Assembly (NCBI GenBank): GCA_012521015.1
Contig: JAAYNE010000106.1
Span: 1 to 35,244, forward strand
Reading direction: 5' to 3'
Source of the DNA: Clostridiaceae bacterium
Lineage (GTDB): Bacteria; Bacillota; Clostridia; Saccharofermentanales; DTU023
DNA length: 35,244 bases
The position numbers were made by a program, and so were the translations under genes. Under the pieces are notes generated by a model. The model had not been told where the DNA came from. It did no database searches and was given only the letters and a program-made list of their open reading frames with translations. This document shows, one piece after another, positions 24,901 to 33,499 of this stretch. Within the stretch, counting starts at the first letter, position 1. Each line of letters begins with the position of its first letter.

Positions 24901-25433
24901 CCTGTACCTCCTAAAGTGAAAGCGGGGCGAACGATAATCGGATAACCTATATTATCAGCTAACTCTGTAGCTTCAGCAAGATCATGAGCTATACCGGAAG
25001 GTATACAGGGTACGCTAATCTTGAACATAGCATCTCTAAACTCTTCACGATCTTCACCCTTTTTAATACCTGCTGCTTGAGTTCCCAAAAGCTTGATTTT
25101 ATGTTCTGCCAAAAAGCCCGACTCAAAAAGTTCCATTGCCAAATTGAGTGCTGTTTGACCACCTAACGATGCCAATAAAGCATCACATTTTTCTCGCAAT
25201 AAAATATTTTGAATAACATCTACTTGCAAAGGTTCTAAATATACCTGAGATGCCATATCCTGATCCGTCATAATTGTCGCCGGATTACTGTTAACTAAAA
25301 CAGTTTCAATATTCTCCTGTTTAAGAGTTCGACAAGCTTGAGTTCCCGCATAATCAAATTCCGCTGCTTGTCCTATAATAATCGGACCGGAGCCAATAAC
25401 CATGACTTTTTTTATCTTGTCATTTTTGGGCAT
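21972..25433 (-). CDS. carB: Carbamoyl-phosphate synthase large subunit
   Basis: 1153 residues. It makes carbamoyl phosphate from bicarbonate, ammonia (from the small subunit) and two ATP. Both homologous halves are complete, each opening with a GSGPI-IGQ motif ([21 protein letters not shown] near the N-terminus and [20 protein letters not shown] near residue 610), followed by ATP-grasp domains and a C-terminal MGS-like allosteric domain. It is about 80 residues longer than the usual ~1070. Most of the excess is an acidic Ser/Asn/Glu-rich insert at about 548-601, exactly between the two halves. The stop of pyrF is directly joined to the ATG (TAG-ATG) with GAGAGG before it. The small subunit gene carA is not in this operon. 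Confidence 0.97.
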   Translation of the reverse strand: [1153 protein letters not shown]

Positions 25434-26375
25434 CTAATCGTCCCTCTCTCTAAGTGCCTTTATTAAATCATCACGCATTCTCAGTGCTTCACGTCTGGTC
25501 GCTTCCGCAAATTGTTCCGGTGGAAGTTCCATCTGTTTTTGATAAGCGCACATTAACGAACGAGAGGCATTTACAATTGCACCTGTTCCGTCTGCTTTAA
25601 ATTGTTTTGCACAATCGGCTGCTGTCCCGCCTTGTGCACCATATCCGGGAACTAAAATCCAGGAATGTTGCAAAACTTGACGCATTTTTATCGCCTGCTC
25701 CGGCCAAGTCGCACCGACCACAGCACCGATCGGAGAATAGCCGTCTGACCCCAGATACTCTTTTGACCATTTAGTTAAAGTTTCAGCGACAACCTCATAA
25801 ACTTTTCTTCCGTCAGTCAATTCCAAGTCTTGAAAATCAGTTGCTGACGGATTCGAAGTCCGCACCAAGATAAAAATGCCTTTACCATTTTTTTCTGCAA
25901 TATCAATAAACGGTTGAATTCCGTCAATTCCGAGATAAGCATTAACTGTCAAGGCATCAGCATCCCAAAAAGCACGCTCAGTCTCTCCAAGTGGTGTTTT
26001 GCCTAACCATGCAGCAGCATAGGCAGAAGCTGTACTGCCGATATCATTACGCTTGCCGTCCAGGATAACCAACATATTTTTAGATTTAGCTAGAGTTATC
26101 GTGCGAGCTAAAGCTTTCAGACCCGGCAAACCGTACATTTCATAATAAGCAGCTTGAGGTTTGACTGCCGGAACAATATCGTAAACCGCATCAATCAAAG
26201 CACTATTAAAACGCACCAAAGCTTCTTCGATAAATTGTTCATCATCACTAAACTCCGCTCGCCATTTTTGTAATAAGCTTGCAGGAATGTATTCTAATTT
26301 TGGATCTAAGCCCATCACTGTCGGATTGTTTTTGCTTTGAATCGCAGTTGTTAATTTTTCGCTAAAACTAAGCAT
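25434..26375 (-). CDS. pyrF: Orotidine 5'-phosphate decarboxylase (type 2)
   Basis: 313 residues. It converts OMP to UMP, the last step of the pathway. The catalytic DGKRNDIGSTASAYA (Asp-Lys-Asp array), the VMGLDPK start region, and the phosphate-binding VPGYGAQGGT mark the longer type 2 family. AAGG lies about eight bases before the ATG. It occupies the place between pyrC and carB where carA is found in Bacillus-type operons; the stop abuts carB. Confidence 0.95.
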   Translation of the reverse strand: MLSFSEKLTTAIQSKNNPTVMGLDPKLEYIPASLLQKWRAEFSDDEQFIEEALVRFNSALIDAVYDIVPAVKPQAAYYEMYGLPGLKALARTITLAKSKNMLVILDGKRNDIGSTASAYAAAWLGKTPLGETERAFWDADALTVNAYLGIDGIQPFIDIAEKNGKGIFILVRTSNPSATDFQDLELTDGRKVYEVVAETLTKWSKEYLGSDGYSPIGAVVGATWPEQAIKMRQVLQHSWILVPGYGAQGGTAADCAKQFKADGTGAIVNASRSLMCAYQKQMELPPEQFAEATRREALRMRDDLIKALRERDD

Positions 26376-26391
26376 TAATCTTGCCTTTCAG

Positions 26392-27819
26392 TTATTTATT
26401 TTGAAAATCACTATAAACTATCTTACCGTTAACTATCGTATATTTGACCTTGCTGCCCAAAATCATGCCATGAAAAGCGGAGTTTTTCCCTTTAGAAGCC
26501 ATTTTAAAGCGATCAACTTGCCATGACTCCTCAAGGTCAATCAAGGTGAGATCAGCCGGTGCTCCGATTGCAAAAGATCCTCGTCCTACTTTAATTAAAC
26601 GTTCGGGCGCCGAACAAAATAGGCGGGCTAAATCTTCAAGTTGTAAATATCCCGGTTTAACTAAATAAGTGTACGAGGCACTGAATGCAGTTTCCAATCC
26701 GGTCATTCCGTTTTTTGCCAGGCAAAATTCTATATCTTTTTCATCTTCATGATGTGGTGCATGATCGGTAACAATCATATCCAGAGTGCCGTCTTGAAGT
26801 CCTGCTATAATCTCTGCAACATCTTCAGGTCGGCGCATCGGAGGATATGCTCGGAACAATGTATTATAACCGCGACAATCATCATCGGTAAATATAAAAT
26901 ATTGCGGACAAGTTTCGGCTGTAACCTTAACTCCTCTGGCTTTGGCTGCTCTAATTTGTTGAACACTGCGTTTGGTACTGACATGAGCTATATGAACAGG
27001 CAAATCCAGATAATCCGCCAGCAGGATATCTCGCATCACATTAATATCTTCTGCAATTGAGGGTGAACCGGGCACTCCCATTTGGGTCGATGCCAGACCC
27101 TCGTTCATGATTCCGCCGTTTGAAATACTGGCATCTTCACAGTGATCAATGATCGTTAAATCAAAATCCGCTGCATAGACCATTGCTTTACGCATCATAT
27201 CTGCTGTCTTAACAGAAACACCATCGTCGGAAAGTGCAACTGCACCGGCTTCTTTCATTAAGCCGATTTCAGCAAGTTGTTCACCTTTTTGTTCTTTGGT
27301 TACGGCACCTATCGGCCACACGTTTACTACGCCGTCCTCTGCCGCTTTTTCTTTAATAAATCCAACAACAGCGGCATTATCACAAATCGGATTTGTATTC
27401 GGCATACAGGCAACAGAGGTAAAACCGCCGGCAGCGGCAGCTCTGGTACCGCTTGCAATATCTTCTTTATATTCAAAACCCGGTTCTCTTAAGTGAACAT
27501 GTGCATCAATTAATCCGGGAAACACGACCAAGCCTTTGGCATCAATTTCATAATCAAAAGGTCCGTCATAAGCTTCTACAAAACAGCCATCTTTGATAAA
27601 AACTTCAGATAATTCCCGGTTTATGTTTTGAGCATTATTTTGAGTAGCAGTTTGAACTTGTATTTGTATATCCGTTTGAGTTTTCGCTTGAACATCAATT
27701 AGAGTTTTAGTTTTGGTGCTACTTTTATCGTTTATATTGTTAACATATTTATCTAGAGAATCTGTAATAGATATTTCTCTTGGAAAAATCAATCTCGCAT
27801 TATAAATTCTCGCGTTCAT
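26392..27819 (-). CDS. pyrC: Dihydroorotase with low-complexity N-terminal insert
   Basis: 475 residues. It cyclises carbamoyl aspartate to dihydroorotate. Zinc-binding DAHVHLREPG, GGFTSVACMPNTNP and TDHAPHHEDEK identify a class I dihydroorotase. Residues about 20-70, between the first strand and the DAHVH motif, carry a Lys/Thr/Gln/Asn-rich insert with imperfect QTxTDIQIQVQT-like repetition that is absent from typical family members. I start at 27819 because AAGGAG lies eight bases before that ATG; the ATG two codons earlier is only two bases from it. It overlaps pyrB by 20 bases. Confidence 0.96.
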   Translation of the reverse strand: MNARIYNARLIFPREISITDSLDKYVNNINDKSSTKTKTLIDVQAKTQTDIQIQVQTATQNNAQNINRELSEVFIKDGCFVEAYDGPFDYEIDAKGLVVFPGLIDAHVHLREPGFEYKEDIASGTRAAAAGGFTSVACMPNTNPICDNAAVVGFIKEKAAEDGVVNVWPIGAVTKEQKGEQLAEIGLMKEAGAVALSDDGVSVKTADMMRKAMVYAADFDLTIIDHCEDASISNGGIMNEGLASTQMGVPGSPSIAEDINVMRDILLADYLDLPVHIAHVSTKRSVQQIRAAKARGVKVTAETCPQYFIFTDDDCRGYNTLFRAYPPMRRPEDVAEIIAGLQDGTLDMIVTDHAPHHEDEKDIEFCLAKNGMTGLETAFSASYTYLVKPGYLQLEDLARLFCSAPERLIKVGRGSFAIGAPADLTLIDLEESWQVDRFKMASKGKNSAFHGMILGSKVKYTIVNGKIVYSDFQNK

Positions 27820-28744
27820 AGACATTTCTCCTTAAACTCAACAAATAAAGTACAGCCATTCTTACAGCGACACCATTTGTAACCTGTTCGGAAATAACTG
27901 ACTGATCACTTTCATATAAGGCGGAATTAATCTCCACACCTCTATTCGCAGGACCCGGATGCATAACTAAAGCATTTTTCTTTGCTAATTTAATTTTTTT
28001 ATCATCCAAACCATAGTAACGAAAATATTCATTAACTGACGGAAAAAGTCCCTTTTCTATACGCTCAAGTTGAATTCGCAAACTCATAACTACATCAGCA
28101 TCTTTAATTGCTTCTTCAACATGTTTTGTGTACTTTGCACCCGTACTCTCAACATCAAGTGGCATCAAACTTGCCGGACCGGAAACCCAAACTTCTGAAC
28201 CTAGTTTAGTTAAAGCTAACAAATTACTTCTGAATACTCTGCTGTGCAGACAATCTCCGATGATTGCAACTTTCAATTTGTCTAAATGCCCCAGTTTATC
28301 CCGCATCGTAAAAATATCAAGCAAAGCTTGGGTCGGATGCTCATGCATACCGTCACCTGCATTGATTACGGAAGCTTTGACTCTTTTTGCCAAAAATTCA
28401 GCTGCTCCTGATTGCTGATGGCGTATAACCAGGAAATCAGTTGCCATCATATCGATTGTTACTGCTGTATCGAGCAAAGTTTCACCTTTATTAACCGAAC
28501 TGCCGGACGAAGAAATATTGACCGAAGCAGCACCCATATATTTTGCTGCCATTTCAAAAGACATTCTTGTTCTGGTGGAATTTTCAAAAAACAAATTGAC
28601 AACGGATTTTCCTTGTAGATGTGAAGTCTTTTTTGTCGGCTGAACCAATACCTTTTTCATTGTTGTTGCAGTATTTAAGATCAAAGTTATCTCTTCGGAA
28701 CTTAATTGTTCTATTCCGAGCAGATCTTTTGATTTAAGATGCAT
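27800..28744 (-). CDS. pyrB: Aspartate carbamoyltransferase catalytic subunit
   Basis: 314 residues. It condenses carbamoyl phosphate with aspartate. The carbamoyl-phosphate motif FFENSTRTRMSFE, the HEHPTQALLD segment and the aspartate-binding RIQLER are present. No pyrI regulatory subunit is nearby, as usual for Bacillota. AAAGGA precedes the ATG by about nine bases. The 3' end overlaps pyrC, and the gene is preceded by pyrR across a 43-base gap. Confidence 0.97.
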   Translation of the reverse strand: MHLKSKDLLGIEQLSSEEITLILNTATTMKKVLVQPTKKTSHLQGKSVVNLFFENSTRTRMSFEMAAKYMGAASVNISSSGSSVNKGETLLDTAVTIDMMATDFLVIRHQQSGAAEFLAKRVKASVINAGDGMHEHPTQALLDIFTMRDKLGHLDKLKVAIIGDCLHSRVFRSNLLALTKLGSEVWVSGPASLMPLDVESTGAKYTKHVEEAIKDADVVMSLRIQLERIEKGLFPSVNEYFRYYGLDDKKIKLAKKNALVMHPGPANRGVEINSALYESDQSVISEQVTNGVAVRMAVLYLLSLRRNVYERENL

Positions 28745-28787
28745 ATTAGTTTTCCTTTCTAAAAAATACGGTATAAAAACCGCATCA

Positions 28788-29348
28788 TCAGTGATTGAGA
28801 TTGATTCGAACTTCAGGTCCTACCAGTAGTACCTGATCTTCACCGTCAATTTCTTCAACTTCGACATTGATCATTTCCAAACGCGAAGTGGGCACATTTT
28901 TACCGACATAATCCGGTCTAAATGGTAATTCGCGATGCCCCCGGTCAATCAAGACTGCTAATTGAATACTGTTCGGTCGCCCCATATCAAAAATTGCTTC
29001 AATTGCAGCTCTCACGGTACGTCCTGTATAAAGAACGTCGTCCACCAAAATTATCTTGGCACCGTAAATATTGATATCAATTTGGGTAGCATTAACAATT
29101 GGATTTTCTGCAAGCATACTTAAATCATCCCGATAAAAAGTAATATCTAAGATTCCAACACCGACTGTTACATTTTCAATTTCTTTGATCTTGGTGGCAA
29201 TTCTTTTTGCCAAGGGAACTCCTCTACGCTGAATACCTACCAAATAAATATCTTCAGTTCCACGATTGCATTCCAAAATCTCATGAGCAATCCGAGTAAT
29301 TACCCGATCCATTGTTGCTTGATCCATCAGATGTGCTTTGACTTTCAT
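28788..29348 (-). CDS. pyrR: Pyr operon attenuation regulator / uracil phosphoribosyltransferase
   Basis: 186 residues. With UMP bound, it binds the leader RNA and promotes termination; many homologues also have weak uracil phosphoribosyltransferase activity. The PRPP-binding [14 protein letters not shown] and the RRGVPLA loop are intact. I start at 29348, where AAAGGA lies six bases before the ATG; a GTG 15 bases upstream is in frame but has no such site. It is the first gene after the attenuator. Confidence 0.97.
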   Translation of the reverse strand: MKVKAHLMDQATMDRVITRIAHEILECNRGTEDIYLVGIQRRGVPLAKRIATKIKEIENVTVGVGILDITFYRDDLSMLAENPIVNATQIDINIYGAKIILVDDVLYTGRTVRAAIEAIFDMGRPNSIQLAVLIDRGHRELPFRPDYVGKNVPTSRLEMINVEVEEIDGEDQVLLVGPEVRINLNH

Positions 29349-29512
29349 AAATTTCCTTTCCACCCATATGGCTGTTTTTTAATTTAAGTACCCGATTTTT
29401 TGCGAATTTTATAATAAGCTTAATATATGTCAAAATTCAGTTATAATTTTTATTATACACAAACTATATTCTTCGCTAAATTTTACAAAAATCAATTATG
29501 ATTTTTTCGCAT

Positions 29513-29614
29513 AAAAAAACCCTTATAACAAGGGCAAGAAAAAAATGCAGATAACCAGACCGTTTCCTAATCTTTTGCTACTCACCCTTTCAGACTCACA
29601 GGACTGATTAAAGG
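29513..29614 (-). promoter_or_regulatory. PyrR-binding attenuator and terminator of the pyr operon
   Basis: Minus strand: the PyrR binding loop (29614-29586) reads CCTTT AAT CAG TCCTGTGAGT CTG AAAGG, the same layout as the Bacillus site (CAGUCC..GAG..CUG within a CCUUU/AAAGG stem). About 60 bases on, CCCTT-GTTATA-AGGG plus seven T (29534-29513) forms an intrinsic terminator. The CCCTT arm can pair instead with the AAAGGG of the binding loop, giving the expected antiterminator. PyrR-UMP binding should release the terminator. Confidence 0.88.
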
Positions 29615-29636
29615 ATTTTCAACATTCACTGCTTTG

Positions 29637-29665
29637 ATGTTACTGCTAAACAGTTTAAATTGCAA
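29637..29665 (-). promoter_or_regulatory. Candidate pyr operon promoter
   Basis: Minus strand TTGCAA, a 17-base spacer and TAACAT lie just upstream of the PyrR-binding loop, leaving about 20 bases of leader before it. The -10 is imperfect. Confidence 0.6.
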
Positions 29666-29758
29666 GTAAAAATTTTCTCTAAGTTTTCCATATTAGTACG
29701 TTATCCTAATATGATGGTTATAGCACTAAGTAATATATTTGATTGAATTAGAAACTAA

Positions 29759-30016
29759 TTATCCTAATGCCAAATCCAGAACCCTTTGAACATCTTTCTT
29801 TTTGGCACTGCCTTCATGGATTTTTTCTTCGTCTACATAAAATGTCGGGACATAGTAATAATCATATTGTTCGGCGACTTCCGGTTGTTTGCGTTCATTA
29901 ATCATCTCAATTTCAATATTTTTGTATTTATCTTCGCTTTGTAATTCTTTCAAATAACCTAGAGCTAATTGGCAATACGGACATGAATCAAACATAAAAA
30001 ATTTAATCTTTTTCAT
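29759..30016 (-). CDS. Glutaredoxin/thioredoxin-fold protein
   Basis: 85 residues with the redox motif CPYC at 12-15 and the cis-Pro region VPTFYVD. The size and layout fit a small glutaredoxin-like disulfide reductase of anaerobes; the electron donor is unknown. AAGGAAG is about seven bases before the ATG. It lies upstream of the pyr promoter and downstream of the alpha-amylase gene, with no obvious functional tie to either. Confidence 0.85.
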   Translation of the reverse strand: MKKIKFFMFDSCPYCQLALGYLKELQSEDKYKNIEIEMINERKQPEVAEQYDYYYVPTFYVDEEKIHEGSAKKKDVQRVLDLALG

Positions 30017-30097
30017 CTTATTACTTCCTTTCTGAAATAGTCGTTACAGAATATTCCTAAAGTCATTTTTGATTAAAGAGCACACACTAATCAAGTT

Positions 30098-31570
30098 TTA
30101 TTTTTGTGATTGCAGCACCCAAACAGACACCGAACCACCATTACAGAAGAAACGACCTTGTCCTTGCTCATCTAAAGTAATCATTTCTTCCCTATTTCCG
30201 GTGATGTCATAAAAAACTCTAGCAGCAAACTCTTGATTAAAGGTTATGTCTTTATAGCCCGCTTCACCGTTACTCATGATACATAATAAGCCCGAATCAG
30301 GATTCTCCGGCTCACCCATTCTTTGAAAAGCGATACAATTAGGATGATCGAAATAGTCAATTTGCTCACCATAAGCATAATTTTTTCTTGCTCTGAGTAG
30401 AGGGTCAAGCATCGCTTTTTTACTTTCCACCGGAGTCTCACCGCCACAACCATAATAGTCACCGTAAAATAGACAAGGGTATCCATTTTCACGTAATAAA
30501 ATTAAGGCATAAGCTAAAGGTTTAAACCAATCATCAATCCAAGATTCCAAGGATTGTCCCAATTGGGAGTCATGATTATCGACAAAAGTCATTACATGAT
30601 CCGGATCATCATTGACAAGCGTCTTTTCAAATATTCTTCTCAAATCATAATTTTGTCCCTGCTTGGCAGCATCAAAAAAACGAAAATGTAAAGGCACATC
30701 AAATAATGCCAATTTTTCTCCTACTTTGTCCAAAACTTCGCGTAAAACATCGTAGTCACCGTTCCAATATTCACCGACTACATATAGCTCACGATCGCTT
30801 TCTTGTCGGACATGATTGGTCCAATCATTAATAAACTCTAAATCAATATGTTTCAAAGCATCCAGACGCAGACCGTCCAGATTTAATTTATTAATAAACC
30901 AGGAACCCCAGCGCTTAATTTCTACAATCACATCAGGATTATTGTAATCTACATCAGCATGCATTAAATAATCGTAGTTGCCTTTTTCTTCTTCAATAAC
31001 ATTCTCTGAAAAATCCTTTGATTCGCCCTGAATTTCACCGAGAATTTTGAAAATGCCTTTATTCCCGGTTCTTTGATCAAAGTCAACTGCTGTAAAATGT
31101 TGATGATACCATTCAAATTGAGAGTATTTCCCGGTTCGTCCCGGAAAGAAAAATCGCGTCCAACCTTCAATGTCATACGGTTCGGAAATTTCTGTTTCAC
31201 GTTCTTCCGGATCCACTTCCACAATTCGAAAAATTTCCGTTTGATCAGCACCCGCTTTATGATTCAATACGGTATCCGCATAAACTTGAATGTCATTATC
31301 GTGTAAAGCGGCAATTGTCTCTTGTAATTCCGTCAAAGTTCCATATTTGGTACGCACCGTACCTTTTTGATTAAATTCACCTAAGTCATACAAATCATAA
31401 GCACCATAACCGACATCATTTGAACATTGACCTTTGTAGCAAGGTGGAATCCATACAGCTGTAACGCCCATTTCTCTGAGCTGGGGTATGTCCTCACGTA
31501 TGCGTTGCCAAAGCTTACCGTCATTCGGCAAATACCATTCAAAATACTGTATAGCTAATCCGTTTTTCAT
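30098..31570 (-). CDS. Cytoplasmic alpha-amylase (GH13)
   Basis: 490 residues with no signal peptide, so it probably acts on internal glycogen or imported maltodextrins. The GH13 (beta/alpha)8 regions are clear: DTVLNHKAG (region I), GLRLDALKHI (nucleophile Asp near 233), VVGEYW (acid/base Glu near 263) and FVDNHDSQ (third Asp near 328). The opening IQYFEWYLPNDG is that of the AmyS/GH13_5 type. I start at 31570, where AGAGGT lies eight bases before the ATG. The frame is open 11 codons further but without a ribosome binding site. TTGGAA-16-TAATAT near 31690-31715 (minus) is a possible promoter. Confidence 0.93.
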   Translation of the reverse strand: MKNGLAIQYFEWYLPNDGKLWQRIREDIPQLREMGVTAVWIPPCYKGQCSNDVGYGAYDLYDLGEFNQKGTVRTKYGTLTELQETIAALHDNDIQVYADTVLNHKAGADQTEIFRIVEVDPEERETEISEPYDIEGWTRFFFPGRTGKYSQFEWYHQHFTAVDFDQRTGNKGIFKILGEIQGESKDFSENVIEEEKGNYDYLMHADVDYNNPDVIVEIKRWGSWFINKLNLDGLRLDALKHIDLEFINDWTNHVRQESDRELYVVGEYWNGDYDVLREVLDKVGEKLALFDVPLHFRFFDAAKQGQNYDLRRIFEKTLVNDDPDHVMTFVDNHDSQLGQSLESWIDDWFKPLAYALILLRENGYPCLFYGDYYGCGGETPVESKKAMLDPLLRARKNYAYGEQIDYFDHPNCIAFQRMGEPENPDSGLLCIMSNGEAGYKDITFNQEFAARVFYDITGNREEMITLDEQGQGRFFCNGGSVSVWVLQSQK

Positions 31571-31729
31571 GTGTATACCTCTATCTACACAATTTCTGTA
31601 CAAAATTTTTTCGTACTTGTTTCCTTAAAACTATTCAGTGTTATTTTGTTTGTGCTTATTTTTCTTATTTAAGCAAAATCTTTTCGACAATTAATATTAT
31701 ATTCTAAGCTCTGGTTTCCAACATTAACA

Positions 31730-32500
31730 CTAGATTAAGTTTAACACAGATAGAATAATCGGAATAAAAACTGCCGGTATAAAACTGCCTATACGAATTT
31801 TAGTATCAAACATTAAATTTATTCCGATACCTAGAATAATTATACCACCAACCGTCGAGATAATTGTTATGGCCGTAGTACTCAACAAACCACTGATACT
31901 TGATGCTAATAAGACAAATAAGCCCTGATAGAAAATCAGCGGAATGGCCGATAATAATACACCAAATCCCATGGTCGTAGCATAAATCATACCTACAACA
32001 CCATCTAGAACTGATTTTGCCAACAAAGTCGAACCGTCATTAAGCAACCCTGCTTGGATCGAACCAACAATTGCCATACTTCCAGAACAAAACAGAATCA
32101 TTGATGAAACAAAACCGGTTGCTATATTAGATTTTGCTTTTGGCATTAATTTTATAGAATCATTGGTCAAAGAAACATCTGTTTGGTTTTTTTCTATTCT
32201 TGATGTTTTTAATTTTTCTTGCTCATTTTTTCGAACTCGGTTTTCGATATATTGACCGAGTTTATTGATACCGTCCTCTATTCGAAGTAACTCACCTATA
32301 ACTACACCTAATGTTAAACAAAGTAAAACTATTAAAGGATTCGCATCGGTCAGCATGGTTGAAATTCCGATATACATTACACCCAGTGCAATCGCTTTCA
32401 TCAGCGTATTACTTATTTTTTTCGGTAAAAGTTTACCGATTAACATACCCAGTAATCCTCCAACCAGAACAGCTGCACCATTTATTAAATTATAAATCAT
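31730..32500 (-). CDS. DUF554 family membrane protein (YdfK/YqgA-like)
   Basis: 256 residues with six or seven hydrophobic helices and a Lys/Glu-rich cytoplasmic loop around residues 95-135. The start INGAAVLVGGLLGMLIGK, the GVVIGELLRIEDGI segment, and the central FCSGSMAIVGSIQAGL and SVLDGVVGMIYAT are characteristic of DUF554, whose function is not established (transport suspected). I start at 32500, with AGGA nine bases before the ATG. The 35 codons upstream in frame include no ribosome binding site. Confidence 0.88.
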   Translation of the reverse strand: MIYNLINGAAVLVGGLLGMLIGKLLPKKISNTLMKAIALGVMYIGISTMLTDANPLIVLLCLTLGVVIGELLRIEDGINKLGQYIENRVRKNEQEKLKTSRIEKNQTDVSLTNDSIKLMPKAKSNIATGFVSSMILFCSGSMAIVGSIQAGLLNDGSTLLAKSVLDGVVGMIYATTMGFGVLLSAIPLIFYQGLFVLLASSISGLLSTTAITIISTVGGIIILGIGINLMFDTKIRIGSFIPAVFIPIILSVLNLI

Positions 32501-32799
32501 GTTAATTTTCCTAATATTATCTTTCTCTAATAACAGCCGGCTTGAATTGTTAGTTAACCTGAAATTAATTTTTCCATTTTTACAATTCGCTACGCTACAA
32601 TTCACCGGTTCTATTTTATGGATGACAATAAAACAGATTTTTGTTACGGTTTTTCAGGAACACTTTTCGCGATTTTTAGCAGTGACAAACTACTTGATTG
32701 ACAAGATAGGGCGTGGTCAATTGAGTAAAAGTCAACTATCATGTACATAGAACTATCAAATATTATTACCAGCGCTAGCTTCTTTGGGTAATAAATAAA
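32501..32799. other. Intergenic region, about 300 bases
   Basis: No supported gene. A plus-strand frame (32499-32750) has an internal stretch MTIKQIFVTVFQEHF that superficially recalls transposase N-termini, but it has no Shine-Dalgarno and no downstream match. No terminator or promoter stands out. Confidence 0.4.
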
Positions 32800-33294
32800 T
32801 CATACTTCAAATTTAACTCCACAATTGTAACATACTTTTCTATCTAATTTTTGTTTTTGTCCGCAATTCGAACATTCACCAAAGTTCTGTTCATTAATAT
32901 TTATCAAATATCCTGTTTCAGGTTTATGTAAATCATCGTTCGAGTAATTGTTGTTAGGAATATGTCGTTCTTCATTTTTTCCATAACTATCATCAGATTT
33001 AATTTCAGCTACTTTTGGTGTCAACTCTCCAATCAAAAAGGATAGTTTTTGCAAAAAATCTTCATCTAAATTACTAATACTGCTCGCAACATCGTTTTTT
33101 TCAAAAATTAAAGTTGCTTGAATCCTATCTCCGCCTAGTAATCCTTTACTACCAGACGAGGTTGTACTCATTGTATGTAATCTATATCCTCTTCTAGCCT
33201 GTCTGTTTAATACAATTTCCAGATCCGTTAAATTTTTTGAACCTGTTCCAAAAAATTCTTCTTTTAAAACAACTTGTAATACTTCATATTCCAT
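32800..33294 (-). CDS. DUF4177 domain protein with C-terminal zinc ribbon
   Basis: 164 residues. The first ~65 (YEVLQVVLKEEF...LEIVLNRQARRGYRLHTM...ATLIFEK, abridged) have the strand-helix-strand pattern of DUF4177 proteins. A charged linker follows, then a zinc ribbon with CSNCGQ and CYNCGV at the C-terminus. The function of DUF4177 is unknown. A zinc ribbon fused to it suggests protein-protein or nucleic-acid contact. It sits alone between DUF554 and the insertion element. The start ATG is preceded by AGGAG about six bases away. Confidence 0.7.
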   Translation of the reverse strand: MEYEVLQVVLKEEFFGTGSKNLTDLEIVLNRQARRGYRLHTMSTTSSGSKGLLGGDRIQATLIFEKNDVASSISNLDEDFLQKLSFLIGELTPKVAEIKSDDSYGKNEERHIPNNNYSNDDLHKPETGYLININEQNFGECSNCGQKQKLDRKVCYNCGVKFEV

Positions 33295-33460
33295 TATTTG
33301 CTCCTACTCTTATTTATATTTTTTATTATCCGACCTGCTTGATGGCGAAATTATCAGTTACGCCGTTTACGACTACCCATATCACCCCTTCTATACAGGG
33401 AAGTATGGATTTACAAATATTTAGAATTATTTTAAAATTATACCGTAAAGACAAAGGGGC

Positions 33461-33499
33461 TGTCTCAAAATGAAAAGATTTTGGACAGTCTCTTTTTTA
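33461..33499 (+). terminator. Hairpin with T-run at the IS left end
   Basis: CTGTC and CAAAAT pair with ATTTTG and GACAG around a GAAAAG loop (one bulged T), followed by TCTCTTTTTT. It overlaps the presumed inverted repeat and would stop outside transcription entering the element. Confidence 0.6.

Noticed and set aside
30069-30094. TTGATTA...TAATCAA hairpin followed by a T-rich run on the plus strand
   Set aside because: As a terminator it would serve plus-strand transcription, but no plus-strand gene leads into it; on the minus strand there is no T-run after the stem.
32499-32750. Plus-strand frame containing MTIKQIFVTVFQEHF, possibly a transposase remnant
   Set aside because: Resemblance is limited to a few residues, with no ribosome site, no catalytic motif and no terminal repeats.
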